Below are positions 11,041 through 22,805 of a stretch of 64,000 nucleotides of DNA, piece by piece. Location of the stretch: positions 682,001 through 746,000 of the forward strand of contig MU008163.1 of assembly GCA_010909165.1 (NCBI GenBank), written 5' to 3'. Position numbers and translations under genes: made by a program. The stretch's first letter is position 1. Every line of letters starts with the position of its first letter. The stretch comes from Anthoceros angustus (Eukaryota > Streptophyta > Anthocerotopsida > Anthocerotales > Anthocerotaceae). The notes under the pieces are model-generated. The model worked only from the letters and a program-made list of their open reading frames with translations, was not told the origin of the DNA and did not search any database.

Positions 11041-12560
11041 TTGGTGTATGCCTGTTTACATATAGAGGAAGCCATAGAGGAGTCTGAGGATGAGGCCCAT
11101 AGAGAAGGAGTAGCCTTTTGGAAGGGCAGGGCTTATGAGCGAGACTTTCCGGAAGAGGGATCCGGAACCAGTATAGGCAGCAGTCCAGAGGGAACATATG
11201 TAGATCCCGATGCGGTAGAAGACCTAGAGTTAGAACCTAGCAAGGTAGTCAAGATTTCTAAGTACCTAGGCCAGATAGAAAAAGATGAGTTTCGTAGGGT
11301 CCTTAGAGAATATGTTGATGTGTTTGCCTTCAAGATTACTGACATGACAGGGATACCGGAAGAACTGGGAATACATCGAATAGACCTGAAGGAGGGCAGT
11401 ACTCCAGTACGGATCAAGCAATACAGGCTGAATCCCAAGTATTCCATGGTTGTTAAGGATCAGCTCGACCAATACTTGGAGGCTGGGGTGATTTACCCGG
11501 TGCTCACCAGTGAGTGGGTCGCCCCCATCGTGATTGTACCAAAGCGGCAGGAAAGGTGCGGTGTGTCAAGATTTCGAAAACTCAACGAGGCAACGAAGAA
11601 GGATCATCACCCTTTACCTTTCATGGACAGTGTGTTGACATGGGCGGGCAGATATGCTTTCTTGGATGGATATTCTGGGTACAATCAAATTTCGCTGCGA
11701 AGGGAGGATCAGGACAAAACAACGTTCACGATTGGGGAACTTATGCCTATTCAAGCTCCCTTCGGTTGTGCAATGCCCCGGCCACTTTCCAGCGGGTAGT
11801 GAACGCGATCTTCCGAGATTTTCTGAGGAAGTTCATGGAGGTATTCCTGGATGATTTCTGTGTATTTGGGAGAAGGAACTTGCATTTAGACCATTTGAGG
11901 CAATGCTTTCAGAAATGCAGGGAGTCGAACATGAAACTTCATCCAGGGAAGTGTTATTTTGGCATGACGGAGGGCATTCTATTAGCACATCGAGTTTCTG
12001 TACGAGGATTACAGGTAGATAAAGAGAAGGTAGCAGTGATAGCTGAGATGGACGCACCCCAGACGGTAAGGCAGGTGCGAGCTTTTGTAGGGCTAGTGGG
12101 GTATTACAGGAGGTTCATCAAGGATTTCGCCAAGAGGGCGGCCTTGTTGACACAATTAACCAAAAAGGATACACCCTTCGAATGGACAGACGCACGGCAG
12201 GAGGCCTTTCAGCAGTTGAAGGACAGCTTGGTGAGCGCACCAACTTTACAACCGCCGGATTGGGGGAAGCCGTTTCACGTATACGTGGATGTGTCCGCCT
12301 ATGCTATTGGGACCGTCTTGAGTCAGAAAGATGAGAAGAAACGGGATCATCCGATTTTCTATGCGGGTAGACACTCACGGATCGAAAAGAACTACTCAAC
12401 CACGGAGCGGAGGGTCTTGGTATCATTTACTCTTGTAAGAAGTTTAGACACTATCCGCTTGCTTGCAAGGTTACGTTCATGTCGATCATTTTGCGTTGAA
12501 GTATCTTGTCAACAAGCGGTTGTCGGGAAGGATTGCCAGATGGGTATTACTGCAAGAGTT
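11041..12560 (+). pseudogene. Reverse transcriptase-RNase H of Tat-like Ty3/gypsy element
   Basis: The first open frame (11,041-11,799) carries the RT fingers (EWVAPIVIVPKR, FRKLNEATKKDHHPLPF) and motif A (FLDGYSGYNQISL). The frame then changes near 11,735 to one running to 12,563 with motif B (LCNAPATFQRVV), the catalytic FLDD motif (EVFLDDFCVFG, near 11,850), the RT connection (VGLVGYYRRFIKDFAKRAA) and the RNase H start (FHVYVDVSAYAIGTVLSQ). The RT motif order is Ty3/gypsy. No chromodomain follows this element, which fits a Tat/Athila-type lineage better than a chromovirus. At least two small frameshifts separate the pieces. Confidence 0.85.
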
Positions 12561-12904
12561 TGACTATGACGAGAAACCAGGCCGGAAGCAACATCGAATC
12601 GATTTCATTTCTCTAAAGGCGGAGCGACTTGAAGCCACGATGATCGATTTCACGAGGAGTTGGTTACCATGACCCAAGTCGAAGGGGAAGGAGGTGAGCA
12701 TGTTGTCGAAGGCCTAAGAATTGACCAGCAAACTCAGAGGGCCAAATGAGCAAGAAGGGAGCGTTGTGCAGAAAAGGCTGCAGGACAATTTGGAAATCCG
12801 AGGAGATAGGATGGCGCCAGCATGGCGCAAGGAGGAGGCTGGAATTCTCCTCAAGGGTGAGCAGGGGCTGCAAGTGGAGGCCACGTTGGCAAGGCAAAAG
12901 CGGA

Positions 12905-13853
12905 GAGCTTTTGTAGGGCTAGTGGGGTATTACAGGAGGTTCATCAAGGATTTCGCCAAGAAGGCGGCCTTGTTGACACAATTAACCAAAAGGATACACC
13001 TTCGAATGGACGGGGCGAGGCCTTGAAGGACAGCTTGGTGAGCGCACCAACTTTACAACCGCCGGATTGGGGAAGCCGTTTCACGTATACGTGGATGTGT
13101 CCGCCATGCTATTGGGACCGTCTTAAGTCGAAGATGAGAAGAAACGGATCATCCGATTTTCTATGCGGGTAGACAGCTCACGGATGCTGAAAAGAACTAC
13201 TCAACCACGGAGCGGGAGGGTCTTGGTATCATTTACTCTTGTAAGAAGTTCAGGCACTATCCGCTTGCGTGCAAGGTTACGTTCATGTCGATCATTTTGC
13301 GTTGAAGTATCTTGTCAACAAGCCAGATTTGTCAGGAAGGATCGCCAGATGGGTATTACTGCTGCAAGAGTTCGACTATGACGTAGAAACCAGGCCAGGG
13401 AAGCAACATCAGAATGCTGATTTCATTTCTCGGCTGAAGACTGGAGAGCGACTTGAAGCCACGGATGATCGATTTCCTGACGAGGAGTTGGTTACCATGA
13501 CCCAAGTCGAAGGGGAAGGAGGTGAGCATGTTGTCGAAGGCCTAAGAATTGACCAGCAAACCTGCTTGCCCGCAGAGGGGTCAAATCAGCAAGAAGGGAG
13601 CGTTGTGCAGGAAAAGCTGCAGCAGGACAATTTGGAAATCCGAGGGGAGATAGGATGGCGCCAGCATGGGCGCAAGGAGGAGGCTGGAATTCTCCTCAAG
13701 GGTGAGCAGTCAGGGGGGCTGCAAGTAGAGGCCACACGTTGGCAAGGCGGCAAAAGCGGACATGAGAGCACCGCTTTTGAGCGGAAGGCCCCACTTGGCG
13801 AGGTCAAGCCGGGCGCCATGAGGCCGCGAGGAGGAGACGCCCTAGGGAGGTAG
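12905..13853 (+). pseudogene. Duplicated RT-connection/RNase H segment
   Basis: This repeats 12,077-12,895 with an offset of about 830-845 bases. The second copy retains a better RNase H C-terminus: VDHFALKYLVNKPDLSGRIA and QEFDYDVETRPGKQHQNADF in an open frame at 13,269-13,853, where the first copy has small deletions. The start of the second copy (12,905-13,160) is the more damaged half. The two damaged copies complement each other, as expected from a tandem duplication followed by separate loss, or from an assembly artefact. Confidence 0.8.
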
Positions 13854-13859
13854 GTGCGC

Positions 13860-14400
13860 CAGAGGGCGAGGAAGGAGCTTCATCCCATGACAAGCTTGAA
13901 GAAAATTGCGAAGGGAGTTGGCGGATCAGGCAATCCTCAAAATCCGACCATGGAGGTGCAACAAGTCGAGGAGGTCGCCATGGGAGCACGAGATGGACCC
14001 AGACAGTTGGGCGAGAGGAAATCAACCTGTTAATGAAGGAAGAACATGCGGACGAACTACAGGTTGAGGAACGTGCGATGGGCGGCGAGGAAGGAGCTTC
14101 ATCCCATGACAAGCTTGAAGAAAATTGCAAGGGAGTTGGCATCGTGGGCAATCCTCAAAATCCGACCATGGAGGTGCAAAGTCGAGGAGGTCGCCATGGG
14201 AGCACGAGATGGACCCAGTTGGGCGGCCAGCGAAATCAACTGTTAATGAAGGAAGAACATGCGAAACCAGTTGAGGAACGCAAGATGGGCGGGGAAGCCG
14301 TGGGCCAGAGGATGGATACACGCCATCTGGAGCCATTAACGAACGTCCTAGGAGGAGGAGACGTAGCACACCTGGAAGGAGAAGATTAGACCGCGAGGGG
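13860..14400 (+). repeat. Two tandem copies of a ~221-base spacer between RNase H and integrase
   Basis: GAAGGAGCTTCATCCCATGA recurs at about 13,871 and 14,092, and the following 200 bases match with small indels. The segment is Glu-rich in the pol frame and connects RNase H to integrase. A shortened third trace starts near 14,228. Confidence 0.7.
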
Positions 14401-14418
14401 CGTTCATGCCCGAGGTAT

Positions 14419-15780
14419 TTGTTGAGCGGTGAAGTACGTAAATTCCTGGAGCATGGCATCATGCCGGATGGGTTGTCAAGGGAAGGACGGGCGGTCTTTC
14501 TCCATAAAGCTGCACCCTACTGCATACGGGAAGGTGTCCTGTACAAACTTGGGCCAGACGAAAAGATCCGACGGTGTCTCGAAGCTAAGGAGGCTGCACT
14601 CGTCACGGAGGCGTTGCATGCAGAAGAGGCAGGTGGACACTACTCGGTGCAGGTGACCGTTAAGAAGATTTTGAATGCCGGGTTTTGGTGGGCTACGATG
14701 CAAAAGGATGTGTGGGAGTTCACCCGGAGGTGTGATGCGTGTCGAGGGTTGGGCGGCCTCGTTGTCGACACAATGGCCTCTTACCTACATCGCCGAGAAG
14801 TGGGGAATCGATTTCGAGGGATCAAACCACCAACGCAATGGACGAGCGGTACATTTTGGTGGCTACGGATTATTGTACGAAGATGGTGGAAGTCAAGCAA
14901 CGGAAGGACGACGCTGCAGAGCCAAGTTTCTATTCGAGAACATCATAACCAGGTATGGATGTCCTTTAGAGTTGGTCAGCGACCGGGGGACACATTTCCT
15001 CAACTCGGTCGTTGAAACTCTGACCACCTACTTCAACATTCGGCATCGAAAGACGACCCCCTACAACCCCAAAGCGAATGGATTAACGGAGAAGACGAAT
15101 GGGTTGCTCTGCACAATCCTTACCAAGGTGACTGTGACACACATGTATGATTGGGATGCCAAGTTGCATTCGGCACTGTGGGCTTACAGGACCGCGGAAA
15201 AGGTAACCACCAAAAGACCCTTATTATCTAACGATGGCATGTCACCGTGATGCCGTGGAATTTGAAGTACCCACCCTACGTAATCATGGAGGATGAACGC
15301 ATGACTGTAGAGGATAGCCAGGTAGTTAGACTAGAATCATTCATAGAGCAGGAAGAACGTAGGGAGGATGCTTTAGAAGAAACGCAGCGGATTCAGGAAC
15401 TCAGAAAAGGCAGGCATGATGGGAGGTTGAGGAAGCAAGAGGCTATCGTGGACGGGATTTGGTTCTTCTATATGATAGTCGGTACCTAGACTTTCCAGGA
15501 AGCTTAGGCTAAGAGATGGATGGGACCTTACGAGGTGGTCGCAGATACGAGAATGGATCCGTGCAACTCGGTATTGGGGAATTATTGCCGAGTCAATGGG
15601 TGGAAGGTCAAGTACCTCCACCGAGTACTGTTGTTTGCGAGGACGCAAACAGTGAGGTGGGGAGTATGTGGAACGAAAGTTTGGGCAACCAGCCCAAAAG
15701 AGCAGAAAAAGTTTGGGCAACCAGCCCAAAAGAGCCAAGACAAACAAGTTTGATTTTTTTGGCTAAGAACGATTGAAGAG
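14419..15780 (+). pseudogene. Integrase of Tat-like element, broken
   Basis: An open frame from 14,419 contains the zinc-binding HHCC domain (H-A-E-E-A-G-G-H, then CDAC) ending near 14,745. After frame changes, the catalytic core is visible: LVSDRGTHFLN with the second Asp (about 14,975) and ANGLTEKTN with the Glu (about 15,075), followed by ALWAYRT. The tail contains D-L-V-L-L-Y-D-S and the WMGPYEVV word of the GPY/F domain (about 15,515-15,540). Integrase inserts the cDNA into the nuclear genome. The pol frame appears to end soon after a Q-P-K-R-A segment near 15,770. Confidence 0.82.
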
Positions 15781-18260
15781 GAGCATGCCAAGAAATTTTC
15801 GAGAATCTTGAAGTCGGAGTTGTAGGATATTGTTAGGAAGGCAAAAGGATATCCAGAAGAAACGCAATGGATTAACGGAGAAGAAATCAAGGAGGAGGAG
15901 GAGGAGGAGGCGGCAAGGTGAAGGAGAAGGAAAAGGTAACCACCAACGCAATGGACGAGCGGTACATTTTGGTGGCTACGATGCAAAAGGAAATTAGAAT
16001 AGGGGGATATCCACTATATATGCTCATCAATAGGGAATAAATATATAGAGTAATTAGCAAGAGATTAATTAGGAGTAGGAAAATAGGTATTTAGATAGAA
16101 TTAGGATTTTGGAATGATGAACAATCTAGGGTTGTGTGGCCGCCGGTGGCGCCATCCAAAGGGCAAAGTGCGCTTTGGGCGCGCCAACTTCCTTCGAGCT
16201 AAGGCGAACTCACTCCCAAGAGGCGGGCGGAGCGCAAAGAAGGAAGGAGAAGGAAGGACGGGCGGTCTTTCTCCATAAAGCCGCACCCACGAACGAGAGG
16301 AAGGCGAAGGAGAAGGAAGACCCCCTAGCGGGAAGGAGAAAGAGGAGGCGGCAAGCAGGCGCTCGGGGCAGAGCTCTTGAATCGGGAAGAGACACATTGA
16401 AGGAGCCACCGCCATGGAGGTGCAACAAGTCGAGGAGGAGGCGGCAAGGTGAAGGAGGTGAGAGTAGAAGGAATTGGGCCACTGTGAACTCGTAAAAGGC
16501 ATGATGGGAGGTTGAGGAAGCAAGAGGCTATCGTGGACGGGATTTGGTTCTTCTATATGATAGTCGTACCTAGACTTTCCAGGAAGCTTAGGCTAAGGAT
16601 GGATGGGACCTTACGAGGTGGTCGCAGATACGAGAATGGATCCGTGCAACTCGGTAGGGCGAGAATTATCACCGAGTCAATGGGTGGAAGGTCAAGAAGT
16701 ACCTCCACCGAGTACTGTTGTTTGCGAGGACGCAAACAGTGAGGTGGGGAGTATGTGAACGAAAAAGTTTGGGCAACCAGCCCAAAAGAGCCAAGACAAA
16801 CAAGTTTGATTTTTTTGGCTAAGAACGATTGAAGAGGAGCATGCCAAGAAATTTTCCGAGAATCTTGAAGTCGGAGTTGTAGGATATTGTTAGGAAGGCA
16901 AAAGGATATCCCGAGGAAAAGGTAACCACCAACGCAATGGATTAACGGAGAAGACGAATGGGTTGCTCGCACAATCCTCAAAATCCGACCATGGAGGTGC
17001 AACAAGTCGAGGAGGAAGGCGGTGGACACTACCGTGGTAAGCCAAATCTCGCAAAAGGAAATTAGAATAGGGGGATATCCACTATATATGCTCACCAATA
17101 GGGAATAAATATATAAGAGTAATTAGCAAGAGATTAAGTAGGAAAATAGGTATTTAGATAGAATTAGGATTTTGGAATGATGAACAATCTAGGGTTGTGT
17201 GGCCGCCGGTGGCGCCATCCAAAGGGCAAAGTGCGCTTTGGGCGCGCCAACTTCCTTCGAGCTAAGGCGAACTCACTCCCAAGAGAGCAAGAAGCGGCCG
17301 AGGTTGGAAAGGCAAGGGAAGGAGAAGGAAGGTGCCATGCCTCGAGCTGGAAAAGGCAAGGGAAGGAGAAGGAAGACCCCTAGCGGGAAGGAGAAAGAGG
17401 AGGCGGCAAGCAGGCGCTCGGGGCAGAGCTCTTGAATCGGGAAGAGACACATTGAAGGAGCCACCGCAAGGGCTCCTCGCGAGGAGGAAGGCGGTGGGGA
17501 GGTGAAGGAGGTGAAGGAGGTGAAGGAGAAGGAAGGTGCCATGCCTCGAGCTGGAAAAGGCGCATGATGGGAGGTTGAGGAAGCAAGAGGCTATCGTGGA
17601 CGGGATTTGGTTCTTCTATATGATAGTCGTACCTAGACTTTCCAGGAAGCTTAGGCTAAGGATGGATGGGACCTTACGAGGTGGTCGCAGATACGAGAAT
17701 GGATCCGTGCAACTCGGTAGGGCGAGAATTATCACCGAGTCAATGGGTGGAAGGTCAAGAAGTACCTCCACCGAGTACTGTTGTTTGCGAGGACGCAAAC
17801 AGTGAGGTGGGGAGTATGTGAACGAAAAAGTTTGGGCAACCAGCCCAAAAGAGCCAAGACAAACAAGTTTGATTTTTTTGGCTAAGAACGATTGAAGAGG
17901 AGCATGCCAAGAAATTTTCCGAGAATCTTGAAGTCGGAGTTGTAGGATATTGTTAGGAAGGCAAAAGGATATCCCGAGGAAAAGGCAAGGGAAGGAGAAG
18001 GAGTGTTTGGAGGTGAAGGCCCACGCCAAGAATGGCTGGAAGACCGAGAGCATCAAGGAGTGAAGGCCCACGCCAAGAATGGGTGGAAGACCGAGAGCAT
18101 CAAGGAGGAAAGGCAAGGGCTCCTCGCGAGAAAAAGGAAATTAGAATAGGGGGATATCCACTATATATGCTCACCAATAGGGAATAAATATATAAGAGTA
18201 ATTAGCAAGAGATTAAGTAGGAAAATAGGTATTTAGATAGAATTAGGATTTTGGAATGAT
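15415..18260 (+). repeat. Three tandem ~1.07 kb units: integrase GPY/F tail plus AT-rich block
   Basis: The anchor CATGATGGGAGGTTGAGGAA occurs at about 15,415, 16,500 and 17,565; a second anchor, ATTTTGGAATGATGAACAAT, occurs at about 16,107, 17,170 and 18,248. Each unit holds the integrase C-terminal (GPY/F) coding segment, the end of pol, an AT-rich block, then a new purine-rich coding start. The third unit carries an extra insertion (about 17,985-18,120) copied from the downstream array. Confidence 0.85.
16000..16130 (+). promoter_or_regulatory. AT-rich TATA-containing block between pol and 3' ORF (copies at 17,060-17,190 and 18,140-18,270)
   Basis: GGGGATATCCACTATATATG is followed by GGGAATAAATATATA and an AT-rich run, then by GATGATGAACAATCTAGGGT. 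The block contrasts sharply with the GC/purine-rich DNA around it and is conserved three times. It lies after the end of pol and before the M-P-Q-F ORF. An internal promoter for a 3' transcript, or a polyadenylation region for pol, are the two readings. Confidence 0.4.
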
Positions 18261-18277
18261 GAACAATCTAGGGTTGT

Positions 18278-18799
18278 GTGGCCGCCGGTGGCGCCATCCA
18301 AAGGGCAAAGTGCGCTGCGCCAACTTCCTTCGAGCTAAGGCGAACTCACTCCCAAGAGATCGAGATCAAGCCGGAGCAAAAGAAGAAGAGCAAGAAGGCC
18401 GCGCACCCCACGAACGAGAGGAAGGAGAAGAAATCAAGGAGGAAAGGAGAAAGAGGAGGAAGGCCGAATGGTGGAAGACCGGAGGAAGAGAGCTCAACAC
18501 CGGGAAGAGACACATTGAAGGAGCCACCGCAGAGAGCGCGAGTTGGAGCGCCAAGAAGCGGCCGAGAAGGAGTGAAGGAGAGTGAGAGTAGAAGAGGAGA
18601 AGGAAGGTGCCATGCCTCGAGCTGGAAAAGGCAAGGGAAGGAGAAGAAATCAAGGGAAGGAATGCTAGAGGCAAGAGGCTCAAGCAGGCTAACGTGTGCT
18701 TGTGCCTCGTCGGGTGTGCTACGAGAAGGAGTGTTTGGAGGTGAAGCTTGGAGCACACCAAATTGGGAAGTAATCCTCTTTGCTAGAGCGAGGGAGTAA
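18278..18799 (+). pseudogene. Basic/Glu-rich N-terminal part of 3' ORF
   Basis: A 173-codon open frame rich in Lys, Arg, Glu and Ser follows the AT-rich block and runs toward the M-P-Q-F segment at 18,900. I recognise no domain. A similar Lys/Gly-rich leader (GKGKKPKAGSPGPKGWKLD) precedes the M-P-Q-F start in the minus-strand homologue at 61.5 kb, which supports this being the N-terminal part of the same protein. Confidence 0.4.
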
Positions 18800-18899
18800 G
18801 GAAGGTGCCATGCCTCGAGTGGAAAGGCAAGGGAAGGAGCCGCAAGGGCTCTCCTCGCGAGGAGGAAGGCGGTGGGGAGGTGAAGGAGGTGAACTTGTG

Positions 18900-19690
18900 A
18901 TGCCCCAATTCACTTGCTTTCTTTGGGCAGCTCAACCCCGAGATTTGGTTGATTTTCGGCGTGGGCGGAGGAGAACATCCAACTAGGATGGGTGTATGGC
19001 CGCCAATGGGCCTACACCAATTTGGAATTGATTGAGGAGTGTTACATCAACCTCCATCAATCGGAAGCGCCCTGCACTGGGAAGGAATGCTAGAACGGAT
19101 CCCGTTGGACCGTAAGTATTCGACAGTGTATGGAAGACCGGAGGAAGAGAGCTCGGGTGCTCTCCTCGAAAGGTTGAATGGGGAAGAGGACAGCCCTCGA
19201 CATCCGCAGAGTTCCTTGACATGATGGATGGAGGAGTGAAGGCCCACGCCAAGAATGGGTGGAAGACCGAGAGCATCAAGGAGTCAAGTGGAGGCTCTTC
19301 GCAAAGATTGTGCTGGGGTTGGTAAATTACCAACGCACTCTTATTTCAAAGACCAACTTCCTCCAATTTTGTGGAAGATTTCCATGGGAGCCAAGCCGAT
19401 TGGGGACTATCATGTATGAAGCGTACATACACCATCGAGAGAAGCTCCTCAAGCCAAATTCGTGGATGAGGAAGGCCAAGGCCCTGCTATCTTAGCACCT
19501 ATTTGGTGCATTTATGGGAAACCGAGGGACTCCTCACAAGCAAGGAGCTTGAAGATGCATGGCATCCCTTTGAGGTCATCCATCTCCGGCCGAGGTTGGA
19601 AAGGCCTTTGCCTTTGCATTGCGAAGACGGTGGGGAGGTCGACCTCCACAAAATGCTAGAGGCAAGAGGAGGCAAGGGAAGAAGAGCAAG
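18900..19690 (+). pseudogene. M-P-Q-F family ORF, array copy 1
   Basis: Begins MPQFTCF, then reads WVYGRQWAYTNLELIEECYI with NLHQSEA. A later open segment reads KWRLFAKIVLGLVNYQRT, EAYIHHREKLLKPNS and STYLVHLWETEGLLTSKELE. Frames change several times. No match to a named domain is recognised. Conservation of whole sentences of protein between copies, and with the divergent 61.5 kb homologue, shows that it was once a real protein. Confidence 0.6.
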
Positions 19691-20117
19691 AAGCGGCCGA
19701 GGTTGGAAAGGCAAGGGCTCTCCTCGAAAGGTCGAATGGAGGAAGAGACACATTGAAGGAGCCACCGAGTCAATGGGTGGAAGACCGAGAGCATCAAGGA
19801 GGAAGGCGGCAAGGTGAAGGAGAGTGAGAGTAGAAGAGGAAAATCGACACCTGCCAGGAGAAGAAATCAAGGAGGAAAAGGAATGCTAGAGGCAAGAGGC
19901 TAACGTGTGCTTGTGCCTCAGTGAGTCCCCGACGAGAAAAAGGAGTGTTTGGAGGTGAAGCTTGGAGCACCAAAATTGGGAAGTAATCCTCTTGCTAAGC
20001 GAGGGAGTAAGGAAGGTGCCATGCCTCGAGGAAAAGGCAAGGGAAGGAGCCGGCAAGGGCTCCTCGCGAGAGGAAGGAGAAGAAATCAAGGAGAAGCGGC
20101 CGGGAGGTGAACTTGTG

Positions 20118-20890
20118 ATGCCCCAATTCACTTGCTTTGGGCAGCTCAACCCCGAGATTTGGTTGATTTTCGAAGGCGGAGGAGGAGAACATCCACTAGG
20201 ATGGGTGTATGGCCGCCAATGGGCCTACACCAATTTGGAATTGATTGAGGAGTGTTACATCAACCTCCATCAATCGGAAGCGCCGCCGCACCGGAAGGAA
20301 TGCTAGAACGGATCCCCGCTGGACCGTGAGAAGTATTCGACAGTGTATGGAAGACCGGAGGAAGAGAGCTCGAATTGCTCTCCTCGAAAGGTTGAATGGA
20401 GGAAGAGGACAGCCCTCCGACATCCCGCAGAGTTCCTTGACATGATGGATGGAGGAGTGAAGGCCCACGCCAAGAATGGCTGGAAGACCGAGAGCATCAA
20501 GGAGTCAAGTGGAGGCTCTTCGCAAAGATTGTGCTGGGGTTGGTAAATTACCAACGCACTCTTATTTCAAAGACCAACTTCCTCCAATTTTGTGGAAGAT
20601 TTCCATGGGAGCCAAGCCGATTGGGGACTATCATGTATGAAGCGTACATACACCATCGAGAGAAGCTCCTCAAGCCAAATTCGTGGATGAGGAAGGCCAA
20701 GGCCTGCTATCTTAGCACCTATTTGGTGCATTTATGGGAAACCGAGGGACTCCTCACAAGCAAGGAGCTTGAAGATGCATGGCATCCCTTTGAGGTCATC
20801 CATCTCCGGCCGAGGTTGGAAAGGCCTTTGCCTTTGCATTGCGAAGACGGTGGGAGGTCGACCTCCACAAAATGCTAGAGGCAAGAGGAG
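20118..20890 (+). pseudogene. M-P-Q-F family ORF, array copy 2
   Basis: Same order as copy 1, offset by about 1218 bases. The start MPQFTCFGQLNPEIWLIF and the continuation to NLHQSEAP lie in one open frame, which then breaks. The segment 20,531-20,878 is open across the KIVLGLVNYQRT to WETEGLLTSKELEDAWH part. Two extra bases near 20,283 and 20,312 relative to copy 1 move the frame. Confidence 0.6.
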
Positions 20891-21308
20891 GCGAAGAAGA
20901 GCAAGAGCGAAGGGCAAAACAGAGGCTCTTCAACTGAGAGACACATTGAAGGAGCCGGCAAGGAGAAGCGGCCGAGGTTGGAAAGGCAAGGGAAGGAGCC
21001 GGCAAGGAGAAGGAGAGTGAGAGTAGAAGAGGAAAATCGACACCTGCCAGGAGAAGAAATCAAGGAGGAAAGGCAGCTGAGGCTCAAGATGTGGCTAACG
21101 TGTGCTTGTGCCTCAGTGAGTCCCCGACGAGAAAAAGGAGTGTTTGGAGGTGAAGCTTGGAGCACTCAAATTGGGAAGTAATCCTCTTGCTAAGCGAGGG
21201 AGTAAGGAAGGTGCCATGCCTCGAGGAAAAGGCAAGGGAAGGAGCCGGCAAGGGCTCCTCGCGAGAGGAAGGAAGGAGAAGGAGAAGCGGCCGGGAGGTG
21301 AACTTGTG

Positions 21309-22080
21309 ATGCCCAATTCACTTGCTTTGGGCAGCTCAACCCCGAGATTTGGTTGATTTTCGAAGGCGGAGGAGGAGAACATCCACTAGGATGGGTGTAT
21401 GGCCGCCAATGGGCCTACACCAATTTGGAATTGATTGAGGAGTGTTACATCAACCTCCATCAATCGGAAGCGCCGCCGCACCGGAAGGAATGCTAGAACG
21501 GATCCCCGCTGGACCGTGAGAAGTATTCGACAGTGTATGGAAGACCGGAGGAAGAGAGCTCGAATTGCTCTCCTCGAAAGGTTGAATGGAGGAAGAGGAC
21601 AGCCCTCCGACATCCCGCAGAGTTCCTTGACATGATGGATGGAGGAGTGAAGGCCCACGCCAAGAATGGCTGGAAGACCGAGAGCATCAAGGAGTCAAGT
21701 GGAGGCTCTTCGCAAAGATTGTGCTGGGGTTGGTAAATTACCAACGCACTCTTATTTCAAAGACCAACTTCCTCCAATTTTGTGGAAGATTTCCATGGGA
21801 GCCAAGGATTGGGGACTATCATGTATGAAGCGTACATACACCATCGAGAGAAGCTCCTCAAGCCAAATTCGGTGGATGAGGAAGGCCAAGGCCCTGCTAT
21901 CTTAGCACCTATTTGGTGCATTTATGGGAAACCGAGGGACTCTCACAAGCAAGGAGCTTGAAGATGCATGGCATCCCTTTGAGGTCATCCATCTCCGGCC
22001 GAGGTTGGAAAGGCCTTTGCCTTTGCATTGCGAAGACGGTGGGAGGTCGACTCCACAAGCATGCTAGAAGCAAGAGGAGA
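21309..22080 (+). pseudogene. M-P-Q-F family ORF, array copy 3
   Basis: Offset about 1191 bases from copy 2 and nearly identical to it over 21,313-21,800. The ATG is followed by CCCAATTC instead of CCCCAATTC, so the M-P-Q-F frame is lost after two codons. The 3' part diverges after about 22,050, where the copy continues into sequence also seen at 23,570 and 24,655 rather than into the next unit. Confidence 0.55.
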
Positions 22081-22249
22081 AGGTTCGAGGCAACAAAGTT
22101 GCCGAGTGGGAATCCTTTCCCCACAGTGAGCAAGCAAGGAGAAGGAGAAGCGGCCGAGAAGGCCGATGGTGGTCTATGAGAGAAGGACCACGGGAGGGGT
22201 GGCCCAGGGTGGAGTCCCCACCATCTCCTTTGTGCCTACGAGAGGCACC

Positions 22250-22390
22250 CGACAGACTACCGGTGGGAGGCGGTCTACCCAAGGGGTGGGAGGCGGTCTA
22301 CCCAAGGGGTGGGAGGTCGACCTACCATGGTAGGTAGGCGGTCTACCCAAGGGGTGGGCAGCCTACCGCGGTGGCGGGCACCCCACGCCA
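22250..22390. repeat. Palindrome/minisatellite cluster
   Basis: The word GGCGGTCTACCCAAGGGGTG repeats three times, with CTACCATGGTAGG, ACCGGTGGG and CTACCGCGGTGG interspersed. The cluster is a variant of the CTACC/GGTAG palindromes near the LTRs and recurs in similar order at 23,752-23,872 and 24,838-24,975. Confidence 0.75.
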
Positions 22391-22805
22391 AGAATGGCTG
22401 GAAGACCGGAGGAAGAGAGCAAGCAAGGGAAGGGAAGGAGAAGCGGCCGAGGCCACCATCTCCGCGCTGTGGGAGGCGGATGGAGCGGCAGTGAAGGGCC
22501 CGCGCCGATGGCCCGAGAGGCAGAGAGCTGGAGATTTCCAGCAAGAAGAAGTGAAATCTCAAGACATGGCCGGAGGCTCAAGAGCTAACGTGTGCTTGTG
22601 CCTCGGTGTGTGTGCGAGAAGGAGTGTTTGGAGGTGAAGCTTGAGCACTCAAATTGGGAAGTAATCCTCTTGCTAGGAGTAAGGAAGGTGCCATGCCTCG
22701 AGCTGGAAAAGGCAAGGGAAGGAGCCGCAAGGGCTCCTCGCGAGGAGGAAAGGCAAGGGAAGAAGAGCAAGAAGCGGCCGAGGTTGGAAAGGAGGTGAAC
22801 TTGTG

